From: Actinomycetes bacterium | Lineage (GTDB): Bacteria > Actinomycetota > Acidimicrobiia > Acidimicrobiales > RAAP-2 | Direction of reading: 5' to 3' | NCBI GenBank assembly: GCA_021798955.1 | Contig: JAJZBK010000001.1 | Coordinates: 1 to 64,000, forward strand | Length of the DNA: 64,000 nt | In this document: one piece after another, positions 32,852 through 41,052 of the stretch | How positions within the stretch are numbered: position 1 is the stretch's first letter | Layout: each line of letters opens with the position of its first letter | Program-made: the position numbers and the translations under genes | The notes under the pieces: model-generated | Database searches by the model: none | What the model saw: the letters and a program-made list of their open reading frames with translations, nothing else | What the model was told of the DNA's origin: nothing

Positions 32852-32992
32852 TCAGCCCGCCGAGACGGTGTGGCAGCGGGTCAGGTCGTTGTACGGACCA
32901 ACCGTGTTGCCGCCGGTCACGTCGGCGATCGACCCGACGACCTCGAGCTTGGGGGCCACGTACGTCCGCTGCTGTCCATGCACACGTTCCAT
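32852..32992 (-). CDS. Lasso-peptide precursor (A)
   Basis: 46 codons, ATG 32992 to TGA 32854-32852. The leader, residues 1-27, contains Y11-VAP14-K-L16-EVV-G20-SIADV-T26, an exact match to the actinobacterial lasso leader motif YxxPxLxxxGxxxxxT, which B1 proteins bind. The conserved Thr at position -2 places cleavage after Gly27 and gives the core GNTVGPYNDLTRCHTVSAG (19 residues). Gly1 and Asp9 can form a nine-residue ring. One Cys (13) cannot make an internal disulfide. It sits between B1 and the kinase gene and has its own -35/-10 elements. Too short for routine calling. Confidence 0.93.
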   Translation of the reverse strand: MERVHGQQRTYVAPKLEVVGSIADVTGGNTVGPYNDLTRCHTVSAG

Positions 32993-32998
32993 GGGGCC

Positions 32999-33028
32999 AT
33001 GCTCACCGTCGCCACGCTCCGTCGTCAA
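32999..33028 (-). promoter_or_regulatory. Promoter of the lasso precursor gene
   Basis: On the minus strand TTGACG (33028-33023), an 18-bp spacer and GAGCAT (33004-32999) lie 6 nt before the precursor ATG, with no ribosome-binding site. A leaderless transcript for the precursor, separate from B2-B1, is likely. Confidence 0.6.
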
Positions 33029-33067
33029 GAGACGCTCACACCTTTTCTGCCCGAGTCACACCCCGAG

Positions 33068-33367
33068 TCACTCCTCCAACACGCCATGTGCTCGCAGCAT
33101 GGCGAGGAACGCTCGGACGTCGGCGGCCGCCTGGTCGCGGCCGACGTCGTAGCACGCCACGAGATGGGCGACGAGCTCGTCCTCGCTCCGGTCCTCGACG
33201 AGGAGCTCCCACAGTTCGGCCCCCGTCGGGTTGGTGCGCAGGTACGACGATGACTCGAGGTCGAGCACGATGCCCTCCTCGTCGACCGTGCGCCACACAA
33301 GCGACTGCTGTCGGATCCGCATGCCCGGCCCTGCCTCCTCGTCCCGCTCTCGTCGAGCTTCCGTCAT
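33068..33367 (-). CDS. PqqD-like lasso leader-recognition protein (B1/RRE)
   Basis: 99 residues with the PqqD-type RiPP recognition element: LVWRTVDEEGIVLDLESSSYLRTNPTGAELWELLVED, then LVAHLVACYDVGRDQAAADVRAFLAMLRAHGVLEE. In split lasso systems this small protein binds the precursor leader and delivers it to B2 and C. ATG 33367; an internal ATG at 33322 with GAGGAGG upstream is an alternative start. Its stop is 75 bp from the precursor start. Confidence 0.92.
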   Translation of the reverse strand: MTEARRERDEEAGPGMRIRQQSLVWRTVDEEGIVLDLESSSYLRTNPTGAELWELLVEDRSEDELVAHLVACYDVGRDQAAADVRAFLAMLRAHGVLEE

Positions 33368-33469
33368 CCCCAGCAGCCCGGGTTCCCCGAACCTGTGGCG
33401 AGCACCATCGTGCCATCTCGACGAGCCCGGCGGGCGGTGTCAGACCATCTCGCAGAGGACACCGCTCGG

Positions 33470-34009
33470 TCAGAACGGCACCACCGCGTCGTCCCGCCCG
33501 AAGGCTCGGCCGTCCTCCAGCTCCACCCACGCATGGGCCCACACCTCGCCGCTCTCTCGCCGCGCCACGCCCAGGTGCAAGCGGGGCTCGAGCCGGCGCA
33601 GCACGCAGGCGGTGACGAGTGCTTGACGGAGGCAGGGCCCCGGGCCGGACGCCAGATGCCGGCCGAGCGCCTCGGCCAGCGTCACCCGGTCCTGCTCGGC
33701 AGCCGTGAGCGTCGGGGCCTCGGTGACCTGGCGATCACCGGACGGCACTTCGGGAGCCTTCGAGGTCGACCCGGGAGCCAGCTCGGCCCCGAAGGCTCTG
33801 GACAGCCGAGGCAATGGGACGACGCGCACGCTCGCCTCGGCGACAGCCCACAGCCCCGTCACGACGACGACGTTCCCGAGCTCGCCCAGCCCACCACCAC
33901 GGAGACGACGGAAGCCGAGGCGTGCGACGGCTGCCAGACGGCGCCCCCTCGATGGCAGCAACCGCCACCAGGGGCGAGACTTCGGCCGCCTCACCGCGCC
34001 GGCTCCCAC
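33470..34009 (-). CDS. Transglutaminase-like lasso leader protease (B2)
   Basis: 179 residues. The C-terminal ~80 residues carry the catalytic set of the transglutaminase-like lasso protease family: Cys in GPCLRQALVTACVLRR, His in AHAWVELEDG, followed by Asp. The N-terminal part is basic (RPWWRLLPSRGRRLAAVARLGFRRL) as usual for B2. It cuts the leader off the precursor before cyclisation. Start GTG 34009, or a GTG five codons later. First gene of the minus-strand lasso operon. Confidence 0.88.
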   Translation of the reverse strand: MGAGAVRRPKSRPWWRLLPSRGRRLAAVARLGFRRLRGGGLGELGNVVVVTGLWAVAEASVRVVPLPRLSRAFGAELAPGSTSKAPEVPSGDRQVTEAPTLTAAEQDRVTLAEALGRHLASGPGPCLRQALVTACVLRRLEPRLHLGVARRESGEVWAHAWVELEDGRAFGRDDAVVPF

Positions 34010-34088
34010 GCCGGTCCACTCTCGTAGGCAGCCTGCATCCCGAGCAGGAGGGGCGCGGTGCCTGCCCGGCCGGCGGTCCTCGGGAACC

Positions 34089-34415
34089 TCAGGCTTCGGC
34101 CCGGGACCGGCGCCGCCGAGTCAGCACCAGGCCGGCGGCGACGGCAGCAAGGCCGATGCCAGCCAGCTCTTCGACGTCGGCGCCGGTGAACGGCAGGCTG
34201 GTCACGGAGCTCTTCGTCGCCGGGCTTCCCGTGAACGGCAGCTGGTTCGGGTCGGTCGACACCGGCGGCGTGCCACCTTGGATCGGCTGGCCAGTGGGCG
34301 GCGGAGCGACGTACGGAGGCGTACCGGCAGCAGCGACCCCCGGTGCGGCAAGCCCGCCGACAGCCAGCGACCCGAGCACAACGCCCCCTGCGGCCATCAG
34401 GTTCCTGATCCTCAC
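34089..34415 (-). CDS. Small LPxTG-type surface protein with two LPFTG motifs
   Basis: 108 residues: signal peptide (about 1-30, NLMAAGGVVLGSLAVGGLAAPGVAAA), a short Pro/Thr/Gly-rich mature part, NQLPFTGSPATKSSVTS, then a proper sorting signal LPFTG, hydrophobic helix and RRRRSRAEA tail. Sortase would cleave at the second motif; the first lies 16 residues before it. The mature product would be only ~55 residues. GTG start 34415 with GGAGG about 10 nt upstream. Possible substrate of the sortase at 22301-23224. Confidence 0.82.
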   Translation of the reverse strand: MRIRNLMAAGGVVLGSLAVGGLAAPGVAAAGTPPYVAPPPTGQPIQGGTPPVSTDPNQLPFTGSPATKSSVTSLPFTGADVEELAGIGLAAVAAGLVLTRRRRSRAEA

Positions 34416-34777
34416 TGAACGTGGTCCTCCGTCTCGCTGTCCCGACCGACCCGCTGGGCACCTCGTGCCCACTGCGCACCCGGCACCCCTCGACTTGGTC
34501 CAGCATGGACCGTCACCGGAGCTGGCGCAACCTCCCTCGGCTCCCTCCGGCAGCCTGGCTACTCGACGAGGGGTACTGACCACTCTCCGCAGTGATTTGC
34601 TCGTCTCTGCACCTGCCGAGCCGCAGCACGCTGCCCGCCGGCGGACCGACCTGCCGCCGCGACCAACGGCTCCTCATGCCGTCGATCGCTTGCGTGCTGC
34701 CCGACGGTGGGGCACGCTGACGATGCAGTCCCGACTTTCCGGTCCCGGCTCACCACGACGGCCGCCTGGGCCCGAGC
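34416..34777. other. Divergent 362-bp region without recognisable genes
   Basis: GC-rich, with open frames lacking coding character. It should contain promoters for the LPFTG protein (minus) and the FAD-linked oxidase (plus). I found no convincing operator or RNA. Confidence 0.35.
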
Positions 34778-36295
34778 ATGGAGAACAGGGGGGTCGACGT
34801 GGACGGACTCGAGCTCGTGGCGGCCTTGGCCGACGTGGTCGGAGCAGCCCACGTCACCTCGGGCGCCACGGTCAACCCCGACGACACCGGTGACGAGTCG
34901 CTCACCGTGCCTTCCGGAGCACCGCGTGCCGTGGTCCGTCCGTCCTCGACGGCCGAGGTAGCGGCCATCGTCGACCTGGCCCGTCACCACGGCTTCCCGC
35001 TCACTCCACGCGGTGCAGGCACCGGGCTCTCGGGAGGTGCCACCCCGCCAACCGACGGCGTCGTCGTGGCCTTCGACCGCATGGCCGCCATCCTCGAGCT
35101 CGACACGGCCAACCACGTCGCGGTCGTCCAACCCGGTGTCACCCTCGCCACCCTCGAGAGCGCCTTGGCGCCGCTCGGGCTCGTCTACCCGGTGTTCCCC
35201 GGCGAGCTCTCGGCGTCGATCGGTGGCAACGTCGCCACCAACGCCGGGGGGATGCGCGCCGTCAAGTACGGGGTGACCCGGCATCACGTCCTGGGCCTCG
35301 AGCTCGTGCTCGGTACCGGCGAGGTGGTCCGAACCGGCGGGCGCTTCGTGAAGGCGACCTCCGGCTACGACCTGACCCAGCTCGTCCTCGGCTCCGAGGG
35401 CACACTGGCCCTGGTCACCGAGGCCACGCTCCGTCTCCATCCGCGCCCGCCGCACGCCACGACCGTTCTCGCCCCGTTCGCCTCCTTGCGGGCCGTGTCC
35501 GCCGCCGTGCCCGCGGTCGTCTCGAGTGGGACCGACCCGATGATCGTCGAGTACATCGACCTGGTGTCGATGGCCGGAATCACCCAGACCGCCGGCATCG
35601 AGCTCGGCATCCCCGACCAGGTGCGCGACCAGGCCCTCGCCTACCTCGTCGTCACCCTCGAGCAGCACCGGCTCGACCGGCTCGACGAGGACGTCGAGGC
35701 CCTTGCCACCCTGCTGGCCAGCCTCGGCGCCCTCGACGTCTACGTGCTCCCCGGACCGGCGGGAGCAGCGCTGATCACCGCCAGAGAGCGAGCCTTCTGG
35801 GCGGCCAAGGCGGCCGGCGCCAACGACATCGTCGACGTGGTCGTTCCCCGGGCGTCGATCCCCGACTACCTCGAGCGGGTCGGACTGCTCGGCGCCGAGG
35901 CCGGCGCACTGGTGATCGGATGCGGGCATGTCGGCGACGGCAACGTCCACCTGTCGGTCTTCGAGCCCGACCCCGAGGCATGCCACCGGCTCGTCCACGC
36001 CATCGCCGCAGCCGGCGTGGAGCTGGGTGGAGCCGTGTCGGGCGAGCACGGTATCGGCCGTGCCAAGCGTGACATCTACGTGGCGGTCGAGGACCCGGCC
36101 AAGCTGGCGCTCATGCGTCGGCTGAAGCGCGCGTTCGACCCTGCTGGCATCCTGAACCCGGGAGCCCTGCTCCCACCCACCCCTCCCGAGCCGGGGACGA
36201 GCCCGACCAGAGCGGACCGCGAGCGGGGCGCGCCCATCCGAGCTGGCGGAGCATCCAGCCGAGCTGGCGGAGCACAGGAGGCTTCTCCCGCATGA
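34778..36295 (+). CDS. FAD-linked oxidase (GlcD/D-lactate dehydrogenase type)
   Basis: 505 residues. The FAD_binding_4 domain shows AVVRPSSTAEVAAIVDLARHHG, PRGAGTGLSGGA and GGNVATNAGGMRAVKYG (the PCMH fold). The C-terminal FAD-oxidase domain has GHVGDGNVHLSVF and SGEHGIGRAKR with catalytic His residues. It oxidises a 2-hydroxy acid (glycolate, D-lactate or similar). The last ~25 residues (RAGGASSRAGGA) come from a 21-bp duplication. The stop overlaps the next start (ATGA), linking it to a thiamine enzyme. Confidence 0.88.
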   Translation: MENRGVDVDGLELVAALADVVGAAHVTSGATVNPDDTGDESLTVPSGAPRAVVRPSSTAEVAAIVDLARHHGFPLTPRGAGTGLSGGATPPTDGVVVAFDRMAAILELDTANHVAVVQPGVTLATLESALAPLGLVYPVFPGELSASIGGNVATNAGGMRAVKYGVTRHHVLGLELVLGTGEVVRTGGRFVKATSGYDLTQLVLGSEGTLALVTEATLRLHPRPPHATTVLAPFASLRAVSAAVPAVVSSGTDPMIVEYIDLVSMAGITQTAGIELGIPDQVRDQALAYLVVTLEQHRLDRLDEDVEALATLLASLGALDVYVLPGPAGAALITARERAFWAAKAAGANDIVDVVVPRASIPDYLERVGLLGAEAGALVIGCGHVGDGNVHLSVFEPDPEACHRLVHAIAAAGVELGGAVSGEHGIGRAKRDIYVAVEDPAKLALMRRLKRAFDPAGILNPGALLPPTPPEPGTSPTRADRERGAPIRAGGASSRAGGAQEASPA

Positions 36296-37851
36296 ACGGA
36301 GCCCGCGCCCTGCTCGAGACGCTCGTCGCTCACGAGGTCGACACGTGCTTCATGAACCCCGGTACGTCCGAGATGCACTTCGTGGCTGCCCTCGACGACG
36401 TGACGGCGATGCGGAGCGTCCTCTGCCTCTTCGAGGGGGTGGCGACAGGAGCAGCCGACGGTTTCGCCCGCCTGGCCGGACGTCCGGCGGCCGTCCTCCT
36501 CCACCTGGGACCGGGGCTCGGGAACGGCCTGGCCAACCTGCACAACGCCCGACGTGCCCACAGCCCGCTCGTCGCCGTCGTGGGCGACCACGCGACCACG
36601 CACTGGAAGTACGACGCCCAGCTCCAGTCCGACATCGAGACAGTCGCCCGCAACGTCTCGACCTTCGTCCACACGAGCCTGTCCACCGAGTCGCTCTCAT
36701 CGGACGCCGCAGCAGCGGTCGCCGCTGCCGTGGGCGCGCCGGGGTCGGTAGCCACCCTCATCCTGCCCGCCGACGTCTCGTGGTCCGAAGGGGCCTCCCC
36801 GGTCGTGGGAGCTCGGGCGGTTCCAGTGGCTCGCCCCGTCGACACCACCGAGCTTGACGGAGCGGCAGCGGCCCTCCGGGGCAGTGGCCCGTGCGCCGTC
36901 CTCGTCGGGGGTCGGGCGTGCACCGGCACGGCGTTGGAGCGTGCTGCGGCGATCGCCACAGCCACCGGGGCCAAGCTCCTCGCCGAGACGTTCCCTGCCC
37001 GGCTGGAGCGCGGCGCGGGCCGTCCACCCGTCGAGCGGCTCGGCTACCTGGCCGAGTTCACCGCCATGCAGCTCGACGGCATCGCCCACCTGGTCCTCGT
37101 CGACGCCGCCTCACCCGTGTCGTTCTTTGCCTACCCCGGCAAGCCCAGCGACCTCGTCCCCGAGGGCTGCCAGGTCCACACCGTGGCCGGGCCAGGAGAT
37201 GACGTCGACGGCGCCCTTGAGGCCCTGGCCTACCTGGTGGGGGCCACGCCCGACCAGACCCCCCGACAGCAGGCCGGCCCTTCCGGTATGCCTCGAGGCA
37301 CCCTCGACGCCGCAGCGGTGGCCGCCGTCATCGGCCAACTCCTTCCCGAGGGCGCCATCGTCTCCGACGAAGGGAACACCTCCGGGCTGTTCGTCTCCGG
37401 GGCAACGGCTGGTTCCCCACCCCACGACTGGCTCTGCCTCGCCGGAGGCGCCATCGGCCAAGGGCTCCCGGTGGCCCTCGGCGCGGCCATCGCCTGCCCC
37501 GATCGTCGTGTGGTCGCCCTCGAGGCCGACGGCAGCTCCCTCTACACGCCCCAAGCCTGGTGGTCGATGGCCCGTGCCGGCTGCGACGTGACCACGGTGC
37601 TCCTCAACAACGGCTCGTATGCCATTTTGAACCTCGAGCTCGACCGTGTCGGCGCCGAACGGCCGGGCCCTCGGGCCAAGGACATGCTCGACCTCGGCCG
37701 ACCCGACATCGACTTCGTCTCCCTAGCCCGTGGCTTGGGAGTCCCCGCGGAGCGGGCGACCACCGCCGACGAGCTTGCCGCCGCCCTCAGTCGGTCGTTT
37801 GCCACACCGGGACCGAGCGTCGTCGAGGTGCCCGTTCCTTCCATCCTCTAG
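36292..37851 (+). CDS. Thiamine-diphosphate enzyme, acetolactate synthase/benzoylformate decarboxylase family
   Basis: 519 residues with the three POX-like domains. Glu in LFEGVATGAADGFAR (about 49) is the cofactor-activating residue. The diphosphate motif reads EADGSSLYTPQAWW...LLNN, with ADG in place of the usual GDG. The family makes acetolactate or decarboxylates 2-keto acids; this clade (often annotated acetolactate synthase large subunit-like) has no ilvN partner. With the upstream hydroxy-acid oxidase it could decarboxylate the keto acid so produced (inference). AGGAGG lies 10 nt before the ATG. Confidence 0.87.
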   Translation: MNGARALLETLVAHEVDTCFMNPGTSEMHFVAALDDVTAMRSVLCLFEGVATGAADGFARLAGRPAAVLLHLGPGLGNGLANLHNARRAHSPLVAVVGDHATTHWKYDAQLQSDIETVARNVSTFVHTSLSTESLSSDAAAAVAAAVGAPGSVATLILPADVSWSEGASPVVGARAVPVARPVDTTELDGAAAALRGSGPCAVLVGGRACTGTALERAAAIATATGAKLLAETFPARLERGAGRPPVERLGYLAEFTAMQLDGIAHLVLVDAASPVSFFAYPGKPSDLVPEGCQVHTVAGPGDDVDGALEALAYLVGATPDQTPRQQAGPSGMPRGTLDAAAVAAVIGQLLPEGAIVSDEGNTSGLFVSGATAGSPPHDWLCLAGGAIGQGLPVALGAAIACPDRRVVALEADGSSLYTPQAWWSMARAGCDVTTVLLNNGSYAILNLELDRVGAERPGPRAKDMLDLGRPDIDFVSLARGLGVPAERATTADELAAALSRSFATPGPSVVEVPVPSIL

Positions 37852-38026
37852 CAACGCCTGACCTTCGGCCTGCGACAGTCGGCCCAAGGCTCACCACGAC
37901 CCGGCAAGCCTGCACGGACCCCGATGATGACCTTCGGCCCTGGGGGCAGCCGAGCAGGAGGCGTACCGTCGGAGGAGAGCGGCCGGTCCGGCCACCTCGG
38001 CCCGGTCGGCGCGGAAGAGGGCTGCC

Positions 38027-39814
38027 GTGAGCCAGGAACCGACCAGCACCCAACGACCATCCGAGGGGACCGGGTCCGTGCTCGTCGCCGGTGCGAGCGT
38101 CCGCTCCGGCTCCCCCTGGGACGCCGCCCGGGCGGAGCTCGACGGCCTCCCGGATGGACGCGGGCTCAACATGGCCTACGAAGCAGCAGACCGCCACGCC
38201 GTCGGCCCGAGCCGCGACCACGTCGCCGTGCGCTGCCTCGGGCGACGAGGCGACCGGATCGACGTCACCTATGGGGAGCTCGCCGCCGCCTCGAGCCGCT
38301 TCGCCCACGGACTGGACGAGCTCGGGGTGCCTCCCGGTGAGCTCGTCTACGTCCTGTTGGGGCGTGGCGAGCCGTTGGTCGTGGCCACCTTGGGCACGCT
38401 CAAGCACCGCAACGTCCTCGCCCCGCTGTTCCCGGTCTACGGGCCCGAACCCGTGCGCCAACGCATCACCGTCGGTGACGGTCGTGTGCTCGTCACCACC
38501 CCCATGCTCTACCGGCACACGGTCGCCCCCGTGCGCGACCGACTGGGCTCGCTCAGCCACGTCCTCGTGACCGCCGGGACCGAACCGCTCGTGTCGCCAC
38601 CCCCCAACGGCACCATCGACTTCGACGCCCTGCTGACCCGCCAGTCGTCCCACTACGACATCCCCCCGACCGCACCGGACGACGCTGCGCTCGTGTACTT
38701 CACCAGCGGGACGACCGGCCCCCCCAGAGGAGCCGTCCACGTCCACGATGCCGTGGTCGCCCAGGTCGCCTCGGCACACGCCGCCCTCGACCTCCGTTCC
38801 GAGGACGTCTTCTGGTGCACCGCGGACCCCGGGTCGCCGGCAGCAACCACCTACGGAGTGGTTGCTCCACTGGTCCTGGGCGCGACGACCATCCTCGACG
38901 AGGGTGACCTCGAGGCCGACCACTGGTACTCAGTGCTCGAGGAGGAGGGGGTGAGCGTCTGGTACACCACCCCAACGGCGCTCCGGGCGCTGCGGCGCGC
39001 CGGTCCGGAGGTAGCCCGGTCGCACGACCTCAGCCGGCTCCGCTTCGTGGCCACGACGGGCGAACCACTCGACCCCGAGCTTTCGGCCTGGGCGGTGGAC
39101 GTCTTCGGCCTTCCCGTCCACGACACCTGGTGGCAGGCCGAGACGGGCGGCATCATGATCGCCAGCCCGCCGTCGGAAGCCGTCCGGCCCGGTGCGCTGG
39201 GTCGACCGTTGCCGGGTGTGGACGTGGCTGTCCTCGAGCGGAACCGGCTCGGAGTCGTGACGACGGCCCCAGCGGCGGACCCCACGGTGGCGCCGCCGGG
39301 CGCATCCGGTGAGCTCGCGCTCCGGACCGGCTGGCCGTCGATGTTCCGCGCCTACCTCGGCGACGACGCTCGCTATCGCTCCCGCTTCGTCGACGGCTGG
39401 TACCTGACTGGCGACCTGGCTCGCCAGGACGAAGCCGGCTACGTGTGGTTTGCCGGGCGAGGCGACGACGCCATCGACTCGGCTGGCCACCTCGTCGGCC
39501 CCTACGAGGTCGAGTCGGTCCTCCTCCAGCACCCGGCAGTGGCTGAGGTCGGCGTCGTCGGTGTACCAGACCCGGCGGTCGGCGAGACCGTGGCGGCCTT
39601 CGTCGCCCTGCGCCCGGGCATCCCAGCCTCCACGGAGCTCGAGGACGAGCTCCTCGGCTTCGCCCGCAGGCAGCTCGGAGCGGGCACAGCCCCGCGCCGG
39701 ATCGCCTTCGCCAAGCAGCTCCCCCACACTGACGCCGGTGGGATCGCCCACAGCCTGCTACGGAGCACGGCCGTCACCCTGGCCCAACGTCCGAACGATG
39801 GGCCACAGGCCTGA
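38027..39814 (+). CDS. AMP-dependent synthetase/ligase-like protein lacking the A10 lysine
   Basis: 595 residues, ANL superfamily, closest in look to acetyl-/acyl-CoA synthetases: LVYFTSGTTGPPRGAVH (A3), HDTWWQAETGGIMIASPP (A5), GWYLTGDLARQDEAGYVWFAGRGDDAIDSAGHLVGPYEVE (A7-A8). The C-terminal A10 motif, normally PKTxSGKIxR, reads PHTDAGGIAHSLLR, so the catalytic Lys is Gly572. Adenylation should be strongly impaired; the thioester half-reaction or a binding role may remain. GTG start with GGAAGAGGG upstream. 175 bp after the thiamine enzyme. Confidence 0.87.
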   Translation: MSQEPTSTQRPSEGTGSVLVAGASVRSGSPWDAARAELDGLPDGRGLNMAYEAADRHAVGPSRDHVAVRCLGRRGDRIDVTYGELAAASSRFAHGLDELGVPPGELVYVLLGRGEPLVVATLGTLKHRNVLAPLFPVYGPEPVRQRITVGDGRVLVTTPMLYRHTVAPVRDRLGSLSHVLVTAGTEPLVSPPPNGTIDFDALLTRQSSHYDIPPTAPDDAALVYFTSGTTGPPRGAVHVHDAVVAQVASAHAALDLRSEDVFWCTADPGSPAATTYGVVAPLVLGATTILDEGDLEADHWYSVLEEEGVSVWYTTPTALRALRRAGPEVARSHDLSRLRFVATTGEPLDPELSAWAVDVFGLPVHDTWWQAETGGIMIASPPSEAVRPGALGRPLPGVDVAVLERNRLGVVTTAPAADPTVAPPGASGELALRTGWPSMFRAYLGDDARYRSRFVDGWYLTGDLARQDEAGYVWFAGRGDDAIDSAGHLVGPYEVESVLLQHPAVAEVGVVGVPDPAVGETVAAFVALRPGIPASTELEDELLGFARRQLGAGTAPRRIAFAKQLPHTDAGGIAHSLLRSTAVTLAQRPNDGPQA

Positions 39815-39911
39815 GCTCCGCACCGCTCATCGACCTGACGGCCTGATGGCCTCGAGCCCGCGACCCCTATCGGCCACCGGGTCGGCCCTCTTCGACGGAC
39901 CGCCGGAGCGC

Positions 39912-40211
39912 TCAGGCCGGGCTCACGACCACCGCGCGGTCGGGGGCATGGGGCGTTTCCCTTGTGCGCCTCAGCGCGCCGCCGCTGAGCTGGCTGAACG
40001 CGGCAAGGGCCCGGTACAGGTCCGCCGACGCCTCGTCGAACTGCACCCAGGCCGAGCCGTCGCTCGGATCAGGGATCAGCACCGGCAGTGCCTCCACCAC
40101 GGTCTCGAGGAGGTCGATGACCCCTCCGAGCCCATCCGGCGTGCACCTACCCACCGGACCAACCGTGCGCTGCTGTACCTGGCCTCCCCCGCGGGGGGTC
40201 TCATCAGTCAT
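39912..40211 (-). CDS. Small hypothetical protein
   Basis: 99 residues from ATG 40211 with a GGGAG ribosome site 6 nt upstream. Mostly helical, acidic central part: GLGGVIDLLETVVEALPVLIP, FDEASADLYRALAAFSQLSGG. No recognised domain. ATGA overlap with the gene at 40208 puts it at the end of a UspA operon. Confidence 0.65.
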   Translation of the reverse strand: MTDETPRGGGQVQQRTVGPVGRCTPDGLGGVIDLLETVVEALPVLIPDPSDGSAWVQFDEASADLYRALAAFSQLSGGALRRTRETPHAPDRAVVVSPA

Positions 40212-40567
40212 ACCAGCTCCCTCCTCCTCGGCCCCACTTCGGGGCCCAGTACCGACACGCTCCCCGGCTGGTACCGGGCCGTCGCGTCGCGTTCCTGCTC
40301 GTCCAGCCTCCACGACGCCAGGTGCGCGGCCAGGCGTAGGGCGCCGGTCGCTGCGCCGGTCGCCGTCGACGTCGCCGCGAAGGCGCCTCGCTCGACCCGC
40401 CGAGCCGCCAGTTCGAGCACAGCCGGTCGCTGTCCCGCCAGGCGGAGCAACGCCTCAGCTCGGTCCCCCACCGGTGGAACAGGGCCGACCAGGACCAGTG
40501 CCAACGACCGAGCAGCCAGCCGGTCGACCAACGACCAGGACCGGCGCGATGGAGCCTCCACTCTCAC
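40208..40567 (-). CDS. Small hypothetical protein, Ala/Arg-rich
   Basis: 119 residues from a GTG overlapping the UspA stop (GTGA). Ala/Leu/Arg-rich and probably helical (LVDRLAARSLALVLVG, RAEALLRLAGQRPAVLELAARRVE). Family unknown. Translational coupling to UspA suggests a stress-related role. Confidence 0.6.
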   Translation of the reverse strand: MRVEAPSRRSWSLVDRLAARSLALVLVGPVPPVGDRAEALLRLAGQRPAVLELAARRVERGAFAATSTATGAATGALRLAAHLASWRLDEQERDATARYQPGSVSVLGPEVGPRRRELV

Positions 40568-41025
40568 GACGCCGTCTCCTCGGCATCGGCGACCACGTGC
40601 GCCCGCGGCGACCCACGGAAGACGACGACCGGGCAGGGAGCGTGCGTCACACAGAACAGGCTGACCGAGCCGAGCAACGTACCCGTCAGGCCTCCGTGTC
40701 CTCGACTGCCCACCACGAGCACGTCGGCGCCCTCTGCTGCAGCCACCAGGCGGCGCGCCGGCGGGCCTTCGACGGCCGTCAGCTCGACCGGGAGCGTGGG
40801 ATGGGCACCTGTCACCGGCAAGGCGGCGTGCTCGAGCGCTCGCCGCACGACGGCGAGACGGTCGAAGGCGACACCGCTACCTGGCACCCACATGTCCGAG
40901 TAGCGGTCCTCCCACGACATCACCGCCCGCAACGCCGCACCTGTCTCCTCGGCCAGGTCGGCCGCCCAGGCAAAGGCCTTGGCCGAGGTGGGAGAGCCGT
41001 CGACACCGACGACGATCTGGTCCAT
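40564..41025 (-). CDS. Universal stress protein, UspA family
   Basis: 153 residues. VVGVDGSPTSAKAFAWAADLAEETG opens the UspA fold; the ATP-binding motif GSRGHGGLTGTLLGSVS (G2xG9xGS) is intact, so it should bind ATP. First gene of a three-gene operon. A DosR-like box lies 28 bp upstream (41053-41074), suggesting induction by hypoxia or stasis as for mycobacterial Usp genes (inference). Confidence 0.9.
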   Translation of the reverse strand: MDQIVVGVDGSPTSAKAFAWAADLAEETGAALRAVMSWEDRYSDMWVPGSGVAFDRLAVVRRALEHAALPVTGAHPTLPVELTAVEGPPARRLVAAAEGADVLVVGSRGHGGLTGTLLGSVSLFCVTHAPCPVVVFRGSPRAHVVADAEETAS

Positions 41026-41052
41026 GGGAGCACGATCGCGCCCAGGCCTGCT

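Noticed and set aside
32834-33000. Alternative ATG at 33000 starting a 28-codon peptide overlapping the lasso precursor
   Set aside because: The frame lacks the leader motif and ends early; the ATG at 32992 gives the full lasso signature.
33036-33542. 168-codon minus-strand open frame across B1 and the B1-B2 gap
   Set aside because: Arg/Gly-rich shadow of the PqqD-like gene in another frame; no conserved domain.
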